Notes: generated from the sequence alone by a model not told the origin. Positions 15,713-26,335 are shown, numbered from the stretch's first letter. The stretch: DNA of 64,000 nt from Belliella aquatica (GCF_014637795.1 NZ_BMFD01000003.1:23754-87753), one strand, 5' to 3'. A program made the numbers and translations.

Positions 15713-17194
15713 ATGAGCAAAGGATTACCTAAACGAAGTGAAGACTACTCCTTGTGGTATAACGAATTAGTAAAAAGAGCTGACCTCGCAGAAAATTCAG
15801 CAGTAAGGGGATGCATGGTAATCAAGCCTTATGGGTATTCCATTTGGGAAAAAATGCAAGCACAACTCGATTTGATGTTCAAGGAAACAGGTCATTCAAA
15901 TGCATATTTCCCTTTATTTATCCCAAAATCATTTCTTTCGAAGGAAGCGAGCCACATCGAAGGGTTTGCAAAAGAATGCGCAGTGGTGACGCATTATAGA
16001 TTGAAGAATTCGGAGGATGGGAAAAGTGTCATTGTAGACCCTGAGGCAAAGCTCGAGGAAGAGTTGATCGTAAGACCTACTTCAGAGACGGTAATATGGA
16101 GCACCTATAAAAACTGGATTCAATCTTATAGAGATCTCCCACTTTTAGTCAATCAATGGGCGAATGTGGTTAGATGGGAAATGAGAACCAGACTTTTTTT
16201 AAGAACAACTGAGTTTCTTTGGCAAGAAGGTCATACTGCCCATGCTACGAGGCAGGAAGCCATAGATGAAACAGTTCAAATGCTAAATGTCTATGCAGAA
16301 TTTGCAGAAACATTCATGGCTGTTCCAGTTGTCAAAGGTGTTAAAAGTGCAAATGAAAGATTTGCAGGTGCTGAGGATACGTATTGTATTGAGGCAATGA
16401 TGCAAGATGGAAAGGCTCTCCAAGCAGGTACATCACATTTCTTAGGACAAAATTTTGCAAAAGCATTTGATGTGAAGTTTGCTACTAAAGAAGGAGGTTT
16501 GGAACATGTTTGGGGTACTTCATGGGGAGTAAGTACACGACTCATGGGCGCTTTGATTATGGCGCACTCTGATGACAGTGGCTTAGTATTGCCTCCAAAG
16601 CTTGCTCCAATACAGGTTGTAATCATACCTATTTACAAGACTGACGAAGAGTTTGATCAAATAACAGAAAAAGCTAAAGAAATAACGGCTAAACTTAAAT
16701 CAAAAGGAATTTCCGTTCATTTCGATAAAAGAGACACGCATAAGCCAGGATGGAAATTTGCAGAGTACGAATTGAAAGGTGTTCCTTTAAGAATAGCTAT
16801 GGGTCCGAGAGACTTAGAAAACAATACGATAGAAGTAGCGCGTAGAGATACCCTGACTAAAGAGACTGTGGATCTTGCTCAAATTCAAATCGAAGAGTAT
16901 GTCTCCGAGATGCTCGATTTAATTCAGAAGACGATCTATCAAAAGGCATTTGACTTCAGGACTGAGATGACAACAGAAGCAAATACTTGGGATGAGTTTT
17001 TAGATTTAATTGAAACCAAGGGAGGGTTCTTGTCTGCACATTGGGATGGAACTTCCGAAACAGAAGAAAAAATCAAAGAGTTGACAAAGGCAACTATCAG
17101 ATGTATTCCTCTAGATCAAAAAGAAGAATCAGGAAAATGCATTCTAACTGGCAACCCTTCAAAAGGAAGAGTGCTATTTGCAAGAGCCTATTAA
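15713..17194 (+). CDS. proS: Prolyl-tRNA synthetase (archaeal/eukaryotic type)
   Basis: 493 residues. A class II aminoacyl-tRNA synthetase that charges tRNA-Pro. The short form without the bacterial INS editing insert is present: [18 protein letters not shown] at the N-terminus, motif 2 around [20 protein letters not shown], and motif 3 near [16 protein letters not shown], followed by the anticodon-binding domain (VVIIPIYK onward) and the C-terminal extension ending RVLFARAY that is typical of this type. The ATG at 15713 matches the usual N-terminus. Single-gene unit; repeat copy 2 begins 7 bp after its stop. Confidence 0.94.
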   Translation: MSKGLPKRSEDYSLWYNELVKRADLAENSAVRGCMVIKPYGYSIWEKMQAQLDLMFKETGHSNAYFPLFIPKSFLSKEASHIEGFAKECAVVTHYRLKNSEDGKSVIVDPEAKLEEELIVRPTSETVIWSTYKNWIQSYRDLPLLVNQWANVVRWEMRTRLFLRTTEFLWQEGHTAHATRQEAIDETVQMLNVYAEFAETFMAVPVVKGVKSANERFAGAEDTYCIEAMMQDGKALQAGTSHFLGQNFAKAFDVKFATKEGGLEHVWGTSWGVSTRLMGALIMAHSDDSGLVLPPKLAPIQVVIIPIYKTDEEFDQITEKAKEITAKLKSKGISVHFDKRDTHKPGWKFAEYELKGVPLRIAMGPRDLENNTIEVARRDTLTKETVDLAQIQIEEYVSEMLDLIQKTIYQKAFDFRTEMTTEANTWDEFLDLIETKGGFLSAHWDGTSETEEKIKELTKATIRCIPLDQKEESGKCILTGNPSKGRVLFARAY

Positions 17195-17201
17195 AATCAT
17201 A

Positions 17202-17352
17202 GGATTATCCGCAATGACCTCAGGATACATATTTATAACAATTGCTCCTGCGGATAATTGTTATTGGTTATTAGTCGATTAGTTATCAGCGCATCAATTT
17301 GTCTAAAACATATCACTTTACTTGGCTACTGGTGTGAAAGAGGATATGGATA
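17202..17352 (+). repeat. Structured intergenic repeat, copy 2
   Basis: ATTATCCGC (17204-17212) pairs with GCGGATAAT (17250-17258); 73 bp after the second arm's CGGATAAT comes GGCTACTGGTGTGAAAGAGG (17324-17343). It is sense to proS and begins 7 bp after that gene. Between the arms and the last block it shares ATTAGTC, CATCAATT and TAAAACA with copy 3. Confidence 0.72.
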
Positions 17353-17373
17353 TAAGATTATTAAAATAAACAG

Positions 17374-17400
17374 ATAAGCCCTTTCAAAGGGCTTATTTGT
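17374..17400 (+). terminator. Hairpin terminator after repeat copy 2
   Basis: ATAAGCCCTTT/AAAGGGCTTAT at 17374-17396 followed by TTGTTATT. It may end transcripts from proS or from the repeat. From 17401 to 17556 the sequence is AT-rich with no gene and presumably carries the nfeD-floA promoter. Confidence 0.7.
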
Positions 17401-17556
17401 TATTATCATTTATCCAATAGGTAACTAATATATTGATTACTATTAAATACATGATTTCATGTGTCGGGATTGCCTTTTGGCAAAATTGTAGTAAATCACA
17501 TTTAGTATTTAAAGGAAAATGAATTAAGTTTACTATCAGCATAAAAAACATTGATT

Positions 17557-18018
17557 ATGACTTGGTTTATCCTTTTATCGCTTCTTTCTATTGGTCTTAT
17601 ATTGATCCTTACAGAGATCATTTTTGTTCCCGGAACTACGATTATTGGTATTTTGGGATTGATTTTTACTGGAGCAGGAATTTATTATGCTTTTCTGAAA
17701 TTTGATCCTTCTATCGCATGGGTGATTTTAGGATTTGCCCTTTTAGCTAACTTTATGGCTATATTTTATGGCTTTAAATCTGGAGTCTGGAATAAGTTTG
17801 CCTTGAAAGAAGCGATGACTAGCAGATCATTTGATGGGAGACTGATTGGCTTGGAAGTCGAAATGGAGGGTAAGGCTGTTTCTGATATCAAGCCCATAGG
17901 CAAAGCTGAATTTTCAGATAAAATATATGAAGTAAAATCAGATTCTGGATTTATTTCTGTCGGTACAACCGTATTTATTACTAAATTGGAACATAATAGA
18001 ATCATCGTAAAAAATTAA
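17557..18018 (+). CDS. NfeD-like membrane protein
   Basis: 153 residues from the ATG at 17557 (a TTG two codons upstream is also in frame). Three hydrophobic segments (about 2-21, 24-44, 49-68) are followed by a soluble C-terminal domain (about 90-153) of OB-fold NfeD type, with GRLIGLEVEMEGKAVSDIKP and a late FISVGTTVFITKLEHNRIIV. Short NfeD proteins form a membrane partnership with SPFH proteins of the flotillin type. The floA gene follows 3 bp after the stop, which supports that pairing. It lacks the ClpP-like protease domain of long NfeD forms. Confidence 0.85.
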   Translation: MTWFILLSLLSIGLILILTEIIFVPGTTIIGILGLIFTGAGIYYAFLKFDPSIAWVILGFALLANFMAIFYGFKSGVWNKFALKEAMTSRSFDGRLIGLEVEMEGKAVSDIKPIGKAEFSDKIYEVKSDSGFISVGTTVFITKLEHNRIIVKN

Positions 18019-18021
18019 ACT

Positions 18022-19032
18022 ATGGACATGACTAATTCGGCATTTATTTTATTTGCAGCTTTTGCCGGGCTGATACTTCTTTTTGTCTTTTTGTACTTCG
18101 TTCCAGTGAATCTATGGATAACTGCCATTTTTTCAAATGTAAAGGTTGGTATTGGAGAGTTGATTGGAATGAGAATCAGAAAAGTACCACCAAGTATTAT
18201 AGTAAATTCCTTGATTACAGCCACAAAGGCAGGTTTGGATTTGACTACAAATGATCTTGAGACACATTATTTGGCTAGTGGAAATGTACCCAATGTAATC
18301 AGGGCACTGATTTCAGCTGATAAAGCAAATATCAATTTGAGTTTCAAACAAGCCACCGCAATTGATTTGGCTGGTAGAGATGTTTTTGAAGCAGTTCAAA
18401 TATCTGTGAATCCAAAGGTAATTAATACACCTAACGTGGCAGCAGTTGCTGCAGATGGGATTCAGTTGATCGCCAAAGCAAGGGTTACAGTAAGAGCGAA
18501 TATTGCTCAGCTTGTAGGTGGTGCTGGTGAAGAAACAATCCTTGCAAGAGTTGGTGAAGGAATTGTGACTTCGATCGGTTCTGCTCAGAATCACAAGAGT
18601 GTTTTAGAAAATCCTGATAAGATATCAAAGTTAGTGCTTGAAAGAGGTTTAGATGCGGGAACTGCATTTGAGATCTTATCCATTGATATTGCTGACATTG
18701 ATGTAGGAACAAACATTGGGGCAAAATTGCAGATAGATCAAGCATCTGCTGATTTGAAAGTTGCAGAAGCTAGAGCGGAAGAAAGAAGAGCAATGGCGGT
18801 AGCTTTAGAACAAGAGATGAAAGCCAAGTCTGTAGAGATGAGAGCTAAAGTAATTGAAGCTGAGGCTGAAATCCCAAAAGCAATTGCTGAAGCATTCAGA
18901 TCAGGAAATCTTGGAATCATGGATTATTACAGAATGGAAAACATCAAGTCAGATACAGAGATGAGATCTAATATCGCAGGTGATGATTCTGGAAGTTCAG
19001 ATAGTTCTAAAGGAAAACTTACAGATAAATAA
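18022..19032 (+). CDS. floA: Flotillin-like protein FloA
   Basis: 336 residues. An N-terminal hydrophobic hairpin (about 6-30) anchors an SPFH domain with [20 protein letters not shown] and [20 protein letters not shown], followed by a long Ala/Glu-rich coiled coil (about 230-295: [17 protein letters not shown]). FloA assembles membrane microdomains that organise other membrane proteins. It is co-transcribed with nfeD and closed by its own terminator. Length and domain order match the FloA/UPF0365 family. Confidence 0.92.
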   Translation: MDMTNSAFILFAAFAGLILLFVFLYFVPVNLWITAIFSNVKVGIGELIGMRIRKVPPSIIVNSLITATKAGLDLTTNDLETHYLASGNVPNVIRALISADKANINLSFKQATAIDLAGRDVFEAVQISVNPKVINTPNVAAVAADGIQLIAKARVTVRANIAQLVGGAGEETILARVGEGIVTSIGSAQNHKSVLENPDKISKLVLERGLDAGTAFEILSIDIADIDVGTNIGAKLQIDQASADLKVAEARAEERRAMAVALEQEMKAKSVEMRAKVIEAEAEIPKAIAEAFRSGNLGIMDYYRMENIKSDTEMRSNIAGDDSGSSDSSKGKLTDK

Positions 19033-19072
19033 TATCTAACTGGTTCAGTTCTATGGATCAGAATGTTCATAC

Positions 19073-19115
19073 AAGAGGAGGGAAGATGCTTAGCATTTTC
19101 TCTCCTCTTTTTATT
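19073..19115 (+). terminator. Terminator of nfeD-floA
   Basis: AAGAGGAG/CTCCTCTT stem with an inner GATGC/GCATT pairing and a following TTTTATTTT tract, 40 bp after the floA stop. The rest of the floA-ftsH gap holds repeat copy 3 and no gene. Confidence 0.8.
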
Positions 19116-19338
19116 TTATAGGGTTCTAGCTATTTGATAAATTTGAATTGCGAACAAAAGTAGCTTTGTGAGTTGCTATTTTAAATATTGTAAAACTATA
19201 TCAAGAATTGCTATGGTCTCTGCTACAACTATGTAATGCCTGTCCTCGTTGGCATATATCGCCATATCTGACAATGTTTCGCATGATTGTTTACAAATGA
19301 AATATTTACATGCTAATGTCATTGAAGGCAATCATATC

Positions 19339-19499
19339 ATATATGTAATTCCACTTTTACACCAATAGCCAAACAAAATGGTGTGTTTTAAATCAATTGA
19401 TGTACCTATAAAAATTGACTAATTTTTAATACCGATTATCCGGAAAACAACTAGTAAAAAATGGCCAACTGATGCCATTTTGGATAATTGTATTATCCA
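19339..19499 (-). repeat. Structured intergenic repeat, copy 3 (inverted)
   Basis: Read on the minus strand, ATTATCC (starting at 19488) and CGGATAAT (19442-19435) are 46 bp apart, and 72 bp further GGCTATTGGTGTAAAAGTGG begins (19370). These spacings match copies 1 and 2 within 1 bp. Segments between the blocks (ATTAGTC, CATCAATT, TAAAACA) match copy 2. It lies downstream of the ftsH terminator in the same orientation as ftsH. Confidence 0.7.
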
Positions 19500-19537
19500 T
19501 TTTATGAGTTGAGAATCAATTTTCCAATCTCAAAAAA

Positions 19538-19571
19538 AAAGTCCCTAGCCAATGGTTTGGCTAGGGACTTT
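19538..19571 (-). terminator. Terminator of ftsH
   Basis: Stem GTCCCTAGCC/GGCTAGGGAC extended by flanking AAA/TTT pairs. On the minus strand it is followed by a nine-base T run. It lies 21 bp after the ftsH stop. Confidence 0.85.
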
Positions 19572-19591
19572 AATATGTTCAGAATAGATTA

Positions 19592-21661
19592 CTAATCTTT
19601 GTTCTCACCTATTTCGGTGGAGATATCAACGCTTTCTGTTGTATCTTTCTTAACTTTCTCAAGATCATCATTCACCTTTTTTTCAGCAGCAGCCTTATCA
19701 TTGGCATCTACTTTCTTGGTGAAGGCCTCGTATGTCGTTTCCTTTTCAAAAGGACGCTTACCGATCAGTCTTTCCAAGTCCATTTGGAAAAGAATTTCTT
19801 TTTCTAAGAGTTCCTGAGCAAGTATTTCTAATTCAGGTTTCTTTTCAGTAAGCAAATCTTTTGTTCTCAAATAAGCAAACTCAATTAGCTTTCTTACTTC
19901 TTCATCAATTGTCTCGGAAGTTTTTTCAGAATATGGCTTGGTAGTTCTGTATTCAGAAGCTTTGCTGTCGTAGAAAGATACGTTTCCTATTTTTTCATTC
20001 ATTCCATAGATGGAAACAATTGAATAAGCCATTTTGGTAATTCTTTCCAAATCACTTAAAGCACCTGTGGAGATCTTTCCAAATATGATTTCTTCAGCCG
20101 CTCTTCCACCTAGCGTCATACACATTTCATCTATCAACTGCTCTGTTTGATATAGAAACTGTTCTTTTGGTAAATATTGAGCATAACCTAGTGCAGCAAC
20201 ACCTCTAGGTACAATACTTACTTTTACCAATGGATCGGCATGTTCTAAGAACCAACCTGCCACTGCGTGGCCTGCTTCGTGATATGCTACAATTTTCTTT
20301 TCTTCAGGAGAAATGATTTTGTTTTTCTTCTCAAGACCACCAATCACTCTATCAACAGCATCTTGGAAATCTTGCATATCAACAGCAGCTTTATTTCTTC
20401 TTGCTGCAATCAAAGCGGCTTCATTACATACGTTTGCAATCTCAGCTCCAGCAAAACCTGGTGTTTGAGCTGCAAGTTTTTTAGCATCAATGTCATCAGC
20501 AGTTTTTATCGGCTCTAAGTGAACTTTGAAAATTGCTTCTCTACCGATTATATCAGGCTTATCAATACTAATTTGTCTATCAAATCTACCCGCTCTCAAT
20601 AACGCACTATCAAGTACATCAGGTCTGTTTGTGGCTGCCAAGACAATTACGCCTGAGTCAGTTCCAAATCCATCCATTTCGACAAGAAGTGAATTTAGGG
20701 TGTTCTCTCTTTCATCGTTGGAACCTGGCATTTGACCTTTTCCTCTAGATCTACCAATCGCATCAATCTCATCAATAAATATGATACAAGGAGCTTTTTC
20801 TTTTGCTTGCTTGAAAAGGTCTCTTACCCTTGCTGCACCAACACCGACAAACATTTCCACAAAATCAGATCCTGAAAGTGTAAAGAAAGGGACTCCTGCT
20901 TCACCTGCAACAGCTTTAGCGAGTAGGGTTTTACCTGTTCCTGGAGGTCCTACTAATAAGGCACCTTTTGGAATTTTCCCTCCTAATTTGGTAAACTTGG
21001 CAGGTGTTTTTAGAAATTCCACAATTTCTTGGACTTCTTCTTTTGCCTCATCAAGACCTGCTACATTATCAAATGTGATCTTAACTTTATTTTCAGCGTC
21101 AAATAATTGTGCTTTTGATTTACCTACATTGAAGATTTGACCCCCAGGACCACTTGGTCCAGCCATTCTTCTCATCATTACCCAAAAGAGAACAAATAGA
21201 ATAATCAAAAACCCGAAACTAGAGAACCAATTCCCCCAACTTTCTTCATTTTTGACATTATAACCTATTCTTTGTCCTTCAGGAACTTTAGATTCTAACT
21301 CTTCAAAATCAGTAGCAAATTTTTCTGCACTAGCAACTTCCACCGAATAATGAGGACCAGTCGGATTAAAAAACGGACCTTTGTCATTAAGCTCTACTTT
21401 ATATCTTTCATTTTGTAGTGCTGACTCGTTCAGGGTAATATCTACTCTGTTTTGATTACGAATGATCATCACTTTTTCAACATCATTCGCGAGATACATG
21501 TCTTCGAACTTGCTTTTTGTGATGTTTATTACGTTAGTTCTTTGTTGGAACAAAGTCACTCCAATCAAAACCACAACGGCAGTGATGATCAACCAAAGTT
21601 GAAAGTTTGGTTTTTGTGGGGGTTTAGGAATGAATTTTTTGCTTTTATTATTTTCGCTCAT
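19592..21661 (-). CDS. ftsH: ATP-dependent zinc metalloprotease FtsH
   Basis: 689 residues. A hexameric inner-membrane AAA+ protease for membrane and regulatory proteins. TM1 is at about 21-38 and TM2 at about 149-164, flanking a periplasmic FtsH_ext domain. Walker A GPPGTGKT is at 238-245, Walker B IIFIDEID at 293-300, the second region of homology [18 protein letters not shown] at 345-362, and the zinc motif HEAGH at 461-465. The C-terminal tail is Lys/Glu/Asp-rich. It follows rsfS at 69 bp on the same strand and has its own terminator. Confidence 0.96.
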   Translation of the reverse strand: MSENNKSKKFIPKPPQKPNFQLWLIITAVVVLIGVTLFQQRTNVINITKSKFEDMYLANDVEKVMIIRNQNRVDITLNESALQNERYKVELNDKGPFFNPTGPHYSVEVASAEKFATDFEELESKVPEGQRIGYNVKNEESWGNWFSSFGFLIILFVLFWVMMRRMAGPSGPGGQIFNVGKSKAQLFDAENKVKITFDNVAGLDEAKEEVQEIVEFLKTPAKFTKLGGKIPKGALLVGPPGTGKTLLAKAVAGEAGVPFFTLSGSDFVEMFVGVGAARVRDLFKQAKEKAPCIIFIDEIDAIGRSRGKGQMPGSNDERENTLNSLLVEMDGFGTDSGVIVLAATNRPDVLDSALLRAGRFDRQISIDKPDIIGREAIFKVHLEPIKTADDIDAKKLAAQTPGFAGAEIANVCNEAALIAARRNKAAVDMQDFQDAVDRVIGGLEKKNKIISPEEKKIVAYHEAGHAVAGWFLEHADPLVKVSIVPRGVAALGYAQYLPKEQFLYQTEQLIDEMCMTLGGRAAEEIIFGKISTGALSDLERITKMAYSIVSIYGMNEKIGNVSFYDSKASEYRTTKPYSEKTSETIDEEVRKLIEFAYLRTKDLLTEKKPELEILAQELLEKEILFQMDLERLIGKRPFEKETTYEAFTKKVDANDKAAAEKKVNDDLEKVKKDTTESVDISTEIGENKD

Positions 21662-21730
21662 CGCTTGATATTTAATTCTATTTTAACTGTTGTAAAACGA
21701 AATAAAGGGGTGAAAGTTCAAATTCTATGA

Positions 21731-22078
21731 TTAATCTATGTAAGTGAATTTGGCGTCGCCCCAAAGTTCCTCTATCCCATAGAATTCTCTTTGGTCTTTG
21801 AGGAAAATATGAGTCACGACATTGAAATAGTCCATCAAAACCCATTGATTGTTGTTTTTTCCTTCAGTTCTCCACGGTTTTTCCTTACACGTTTTGATTA
21901 CTTCTTCCTCAATTGCATCAGCGATTGCTTCAACTTGTGTGTTAGATGTTCCAGAACAAACCACAAAAAAATCTGTCATTGAATTTTTGACTTCTCTCAA
22001 ATCCATAATAACAATATCGGAGGCTTTTCTATCCTCCATTCCTTTCACAATAATTTTACTCAGCTCTTCTGCTGTCAT
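21731..22078 (-). CDS. rsfS: Ribosomal silencing factor RsfS
   Basis: 115 residues, the typical length of RsfS/Iojap (DUF143). Binds uL14 on the large subunit and blocks subunit joining when nutrients are scarce. Motifs: KASDIVIMDLREVKNSMTDF, VVCSGTSNTQVEAIADAIEE, and the central W....N.QWVLMDYFNVVTHIF block. It lies upstream of ftsH on the same strand and divergent from birA across an 86-bp gap. Confidence 0.93.
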   Translation of the reverse strand: MTAEELSKIIVKGMEDRKASDIVIMDLREVKNSMTDFFVVCSGTSNTQVEAIADAIEEEVIKTCKEKPWRTEGKNNNQWVLMDYFNVVTHIFLKDQREFYGIEELWGDAKFTYID

Positions 22079-22164
22079 AATTTTAAATTAATTTTACTGA
22101 ATCTATTAGGTCGTTAGGAACACATAATAGATATCTTTATAGAAACACAAAATAACTATTTTAA

Positions 22165-22920
22165 ATGTATAAAATCCTTGCCAATACCATATTTCTCGGT
22201 AAAGATATCATTAATCTGCCAGAGTGTCATTCTACTAATGAAATTGCTATGGCAAAAGTCAAATCTAAAGAAGGAGCTGAGGGTACTATCGTCGTTACAG
22301 AGAATCAAACAAAAGGGAAAGGACAGAGAGGAAATGTTTGGTACACTCAAGCGGGGAAAAATCTTACATTTTCATTAATATTATCTCCTAAATTTTTAAA
22401 ACCTCTAGATCAGTTTAATTTGAATATTGTAGCTTCAAAAGCTATTCATGAGGTTTTGTCTCAATATGTGCATGGGTTGAAAATCAAATGGCCAAACGAT
22501 ATTGTACATGAGGAAGATGGAAAACTCGGTGGAATTTTAATTGAAAATATTATTGGACAAAATAGCATAGAATATTCTATAGTAGGGATTGGTTTAAACT
22601 TGAATCAATTAACATTTGAAATTTCTTCTGCCACTTCCGTAGCAAAATTGTCAGGTGGAGAAGTAGAAAAATGGGAAATATTTAAATTATTAATTCAAAA
22701 AATAGAATCTAATTACCTTGAACTCAAGAGAGGGAATGTAAAAAACCTTAAAGATTACTACATGCATCACCTTTATCAATTTGATCAAATGAATAGATAC
22801 AAAGATTCGATTGAGTTTGAAGGAAAGATTGTGGCAATCAATGACTATGGACAGTTAGGTATTCAAAAAAAAGAGGGGATAATAAACTATTACAACTTCA
22901 AGGAGGTTAGTTTCTTATAA
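22165..22920 (+). CDS. birA: Biotin--[acetyl-CoA-carboxylase] ligase
   Basis: 251 residues. Activates biotin with ATP and transfers it to the biotin carrier lysine of carboxylases. The catalytic core shows CHSTNEIAM, TENQTKGKGQRGNVWYTQ (the glycine-rich biotinyl-AMP loop), LKIKWPNDI and KLGGILIE. No N-terminal helix-turn-helix is present, so this is a stand-alone ligase without the E. coli-type repressor function. A short SH3-like C-terminal domain follows (GKIVAINDYGQLGIQ). Confidence 0.93.
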   Translation: MYKILANTIFLGKDIINLPECHSTNEIAMAKVKSKEGAEGTIVVTENQTKGKGQRGNVWYTQAGKNLTFSLILSPKFLKPLDQFNLNIVASKAIHEVLSQYVHGLKIKWPNDIVHEEDGKLGGILIENIIGQNSIEYSIVGIGLNLNQLTFEISSATSVAKLSGGEVEKWEIFKLLIQKIESNYLELKRGNVKNLKDYYMHHLYQFDQMNRYKDSIEFEGKIVAINDYGQLGIQKKEGIINYYNFKEVSFL

Positions 22921-22951
22921 TTTGGAGATTTTCATTTGACCTAAAAAGCTG

Positions 22952-22959
22952 TAAATTTG
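22952..22959 (+). promoter_or_regulatory. Candidate -7 box (TAAATTTG) for ahcY
   Basis: TAAATTTG fits TAnnTTTG and lies 39 bp before the ahcY ATG. A TTTG at 22935 is present, but the spacing (13 bp) is shorter than usual. Confidence 0.4.
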
Positions 22960-22998
22960 CATTTTCTATTTAGAAATTAAATTATTAATATTTATAAT

Positions 22999-24318
22999 AT
23001 GTCTGAAATTAAATCCGAAAAATTCATCAAATATAAGGTGAAGGATATCTCCCTAGCAGAATGGGGAAGAAAAGAAATTAAATTAGCAGAAGCTGAAATG
23101 CCAGGTTTGATGGCTTTGAGAGAAGAATACGGTGCTGCACAGCCGCTGAAAGGCGCTAGAATCGCAGGATGTCTTCACATGACCATTCAAACTGCTGTTT
23201 TGATAGAAACACTAGTTGCACTTGGAGCTGAAGTAACTTGGTCTTCTTGTAATATTTTCTCTACGCAAGATCATGCTGCTGCTGCTATCGCTGCTGCTGG
23301 AATTTCGGTTTATGCTTGGAAAGGTTTGACAGAAGAAGAATTCGACTGGTGTATTGAGCAGACGATTTTCTTTGGAGAAGAGAGACAGCCGTTAAACATG
23401 ATTCTTGATGATGGTGGTGACCTGACTAATATGGTCTTGGATAACTATCCTGAATTGGTATCTGGGATCAAAGGTCTTTCTGAAGAAACCACTACTGGTG
23501 TTCACAGATTGTACGAAAGAATGAAAAAGGGCACACTTCCAATGCCTGCTATCAATGTGAATGATTCTGTTACTAAATCTAAATTTGACAACAAATATGG
23601 TTGTAAAGAGTCTTTGGTAGATGCTATTAGAAGAGCAACCGATGTGATGATGGCTGGAAAAGTTGCTGTCGTTGCTGGTTATGGTGATGTAGGGAAAGGT
23701 TCTGCAGCATCTTTGAGAGGTGCAGGAGCAAGAGTGATTGTGACTGAAATCGATCCGATTTGTGCGCTTCAGGCAGCTATGGATGGTTTTGCTGTAAAGA
23801 AAATGGTAGATGCTGTGAAAGAAGCGGACATCGTAGTGACTGCTACTGGTAACAAAGACATTATTTCAGAGCGTCATTTCAGAGCTATGAAAGATAAAGC
23901 GATTGTTTGTAACATCGGACACTTCGATAATGAAATCGATATGGCTTGGTTGAATAAAAACTATGGCAATACCAAAGATGTGATCAAACCACAAGTGGAT
24001 CTATATACCATAGATGGAAAAGAAATCATCTTGTTGGCAGAAGGTAGATTAGTAAACCTTGGCTGTGCAACAGGTCACCCATCATTTGTAATGTCTAATT
24101 CATTTACAAATCAGACTTTGGCGCAATTAGAACTTTGGACAAATACAGATCAGTATGAGCCGGGAGTTTATGTATTACCGAAGCATTTGGATGAAAAAGT
24201 TGCTGCTTTGCACCTTTCTAAATTAGGTGTTGAGTTAGATACACTTTCCGAAGATCAGGCTGAGTATATTGGTGTGACTCCAGAAGGACCATACAAGCCA
24301 GAATATTACAGATACTAA
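22999..24318 (+). CDS. ahcY: Adenosylhomocysteinase
   Basis: 439 residues. Reversibly hydrolyses S-adenosylhomocysteine to adenosine and homocysteine and so clears the methylation by-product. Visible features: [36 protein letters not shown], the NAD Rossmann motif [14 protein letters not shown] (about 218-231), and the conserved C-terminal end [10 protein letters not shown]. Single gene with a terminator directly after it. The codon pattern looks that of a well-expressed housekeeping gene. Confidence 0.96.
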   Translation: MSEIKSEKFIKYKVKDISLAEWGRKEIKLAEAEMPGLMALREEYGAAQPLKGARIAGCLHMTIQTAVLIETLVALGAEVTWSSCNIFSTQDHAAAAIAAAGISVYAWKGLTEEEFDWCIEQTIFFGEERQPLNMILDDGGDLTNMVLDNYPELVSGIKGLSEETTTGVHRLYERMKKGTLPMPAINVNDSVTKSKFDNKYGCKESLVDAIRRATDVMMAGKVAVVAGYGDVGKGSAASLRGAGARVIVTEIDPICALQAAMDGFAVKKMVDAVKEADIVVTATGNKDIISERHFRAMKDKAIVCNIGHFDNEIDMAWLNKNYGNTKDVIKPQVDLYTIDGKEIILLAEGRLVNLGCATGHPSFVMSNSFTNQTLAQLELWTNTDQYEPGVYVLPKHLDEKVAALHLSKLGVELDTLSEDQAEYIGVTPEGPYKPEYYRY

Positions 24319-24342
24319 GATTGAGAGATCAAAAATAAAATG

Positions 24343-24374
24343 AAAAGCTGGGCAATTATTGTCCAGCTTTTTTT
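24343..24374. terminator. Bidirectional terminator between ahcY and a lipoprotein gene
   Basis: AAAAGCTGG/CCAGCTTTT with inner CAAT/ATTG pairing and a T run to 24374, located between two convergent genes. It overlaps the last codons of the lipoprotein gene on the minus strand. Confidence 0.85.
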
Positions 24375-25182
24375 ATTGCTCAAAAATAATCAGTCGCCCA
24401 TCAGAAAGCTGAAGACTGGCTTTTGAAACACAAGTTGAATCTGAAGAAAAAGTTAATGTATGTGCAAGTGACCTAGTGGGAGTTCTGAAAATCTCCCATG
24501 TTTCTACGCCAGAGCTTGCGATTACTTGCCCTTCTTCTATACAGACATTTTGATATAGCCTTGGAGTGATTTGTGTCATTTTTAATGGTCTTCCCGTGAT
24601 GTTTCTGCCTTCAAGATTTCCGGAGCTCGTAAAACTTATTAAAGTATCATTGATTATTTCTAGTCTATGATCGTATGATCCTGAGATTTTTGTGCTATTC
24701 TGAAACTCATCTACAATCAATAGATCCATAAAATTTTCCTGCCATAGATTTGAGGAGCTGATTGATGCTGATTTTGTAAATCTACGGTTCCCTTTAATTT
24801 CAAAATCCTTAATTTTATAATTTTCATAAGACAAGAGGACTTCTTGATCTATCAAGTTTATCGTGTTGAAATCTAAAACGAGATTGCCACTTCTATTTAA
24901 TTTTTGACTTGGGCAATTCGAGTTATCAGTAAATTGAAGTTCAACTTTTTTTTCATTCTCATCAATCAAAATCGTAGGGCAGCCCGGTAAAGAGTCAGTT
25001 TGAGCATTCTGATATTCCTCAAAACTGAGAAAAACATACCTCAGACTTTCTTCCAATGCCAATGAAGTTTTAAATATTTCATTCGCTTCTACCTGAAGAT
25101 TTGTGGTAATATTCCTTTCAATATCATTGGCACAAGCGTTAAGCAAAAGAAGGGGAACGATTATAAAAATATTGTTTTTCAT
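24373..25182 (-). CDS. Lipoprotein of unknown function
   Basis: 269 residues with a lipoprotein signal (MKNNIFIIVPLLLLNAC, lipobox Cys at 17). The mature part has no recognised domain: it is beta-rich, with four more Cys after the lipobox (about residues 68, 89, 214 and 252) that could form disulfides, and a repeated theme of short hydrophobic strands. Asp/Asn/Ser are frequent. Probably anchored to the inner leaflet of the outer membrane. No link to its neighbours is evident. Confidence 0.75.
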   Translation of the reverse strand: MKNNIFIIVPLLLLNACANDIERNITTNLQVEANEIFKTSLALEESLRYVFLSFEEYQNAQTDSLPGCPTILIDENEKKVELQFTDNSNCPSQKLNRSGNLVLDFNTINLIDQEVLLSYENYKIKDFEIKGNRRFTKSASISSSNLWQENFMDLLIVDEFQNSTKISGSYDHRLEIINDTLISFTSSGNLEGRNITGRPLKMTQITPRLYQNVCIEEGQVIASSGVETWEIFRTPTRSLAHTLTFSSDSTCVSKASLQLSDGRLIIFEQ

Positions 25183-25307
25183 TAGTCGGTTTAGTTTTGC
25201 GAATTTAGTCTCTTTGATACATTAAAAAAAATGATGCCAAAAGGTCTTAAGTTTCTTTCTTTTCTATTTTGGAATCGATATCTTATTCACTTAAATCCAA
25301 AAAATCA

Positions 25308-26180
25308 ATGAGCTATACAGAAGGAATGTTAAAAGATGGTGCACTGAAAGGTAAAACCATTATAGTTACAGGCGGTGGTACCGGACTTGGTAAATCTATG
25401 GGATTATATTTTTTAAAATTAGGAGCCAATTTGGTCATTACATCAAGGAAACTGGATGTACTACAAGAGACTGCCAAAGAAATGGAAAAAGAAACGGGTG
25501 GGAAAGTTCTCGCTGTCGCCTGTGATGTGCGAGAGATTGATCAGGTTGAAAAATTATTTGATGAGGCTGATGCCATTTTTGGAAAAGTAGATTGTGTGTT
25601 GAACAATGCTGCTGGAAATTTTATCAGTCCAACAGAAAGGCTTTCTACCAATGCTTTTCATACGGTTATTGATATTGTATTGAAGGGTACGGCTAATGTC
25701 ACTATGACTGCTGGAAAAAGATGGATCGCAGCTAAGCAAGCAGGGACTTTTCTCAATATTGTCACCACTTACGCATGGACAGGTTCAGGATATGTAGTGC
25801 CTAGTGCGGCGGCTAAAGCAGGAGTGCTTGCGATGACTAGGTCCTTGGCAGTGGAATGGGCAAAGTATAATATTCGAACAAATGCAATTGCTCCTGGCCC
25901 TTTTCCAACAGAAGGCGCCTGGAGTAGGCTTTTACCTGGCGATTTGGTAAAGAAATTTGATCCAGCTAAGAAAGTTCCTGTTGGTCGAGTTGGAGAACAT
26001 CAAGAGTTAGCTAATTTGGCTGCATATCTAATGTCTGATTATTCAGCTTATGTCAATGGAGAGGTAGTCACGATTGACGGAGGAGAATGGCTCCAAGGAG
26101 CTGGTGAATTCAATAATCTGGAGGCAATTCCTCAAGAAATGTGGGACATGCTGGAGGCTTCTAGGGGAAAAAAGCAATGA
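25308..26180 (+). CDS. SDR oxidoreductase, 2,4-dienoyl-CoA reductase type
   Basis: 290 residues from the ATG at 25308 (the frame opens at a TTG at 25269). NAD(P)-binding TGGGTGLGKSMG lies near residue 23, followed by NNAAGNF. Instead of the usual YxxxK, it shows the arrangement of mitochondrial/peroxisomal 2,4-dienoyl-CoA reductases: Tyr in TTYAWTGSG with Ser and Lys in PSAAAKAG, the Lys 15 residues after the Tyr. The C-terminal RTNAIAPGPFPTEGAWSRL also fits. It probably reduces 2,4-dienoyl-CoA during beta-oxidation of unsaturated fatty acids. No other beta-oxidation gene is adjacent. Confidence 0.82.
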   Translation: MSYTEGMLKDGALKGKTIIVTGGGTGLGKSMGLYFLKLGANLVITSRKLDVLQETAKEMEKETGGKVLAVACDVREIDQVEKLFDEADAIFGKVDCVLNNAAGNFISPTERLSTNAFHTVIDIVLKGTANVTMTAGKRWIAAKQAGTFLNIVTTYAWTGSGYVVPSAAAKAGVLAMTRSLAVEWAKYNIRTNAIAPGPFPTEGAWSRLLPGDLVKKFDPAKKVPVGRVGEHQELANLAAYLMSDYSAYVNGEVVTIDGGEWLQGAGEFNNLEAIPQEMWDMLEASRGKKQ

Positions 26181-26201
26181 GCCCCAAACTACTTTGGGGC
26201 T
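26180..26201 (+). terminator. Terminator after the dienoyl-CoA reductase gene
   Basis: AGCCCCAAA/TTTGGGGCT hairpin starting on the stop codon of the reductase, with a short TATTT tail. Confidence 0.7.
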
Positions 26202-26240
26202 ATTTGAAGGCGAAATGGAAGATTAGAAATCTTTGAATAA

Positions 26241-26272
26241 GCAAAAAATCAGTTGAAAGACTGATTTTTTGC
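26241..26272. terminator. Second, bidirectional terminator before sbtA
   Basis: Perfect 12-bp stem GCAAAAAATCAG/CTGATTTTTTGC with an 8-base loop. The A-rich and T-rich arms allow termination of the minus-strand sbtA transcript and of read-through from the plus strand. Confidence 0.75.
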
Positions 26273-26335
26273 ATTTAGGAGCTTCCTTCATAAGCTTTTG
26301 AGATATGAAAAATAAGATCGATTATAATGATTGTT

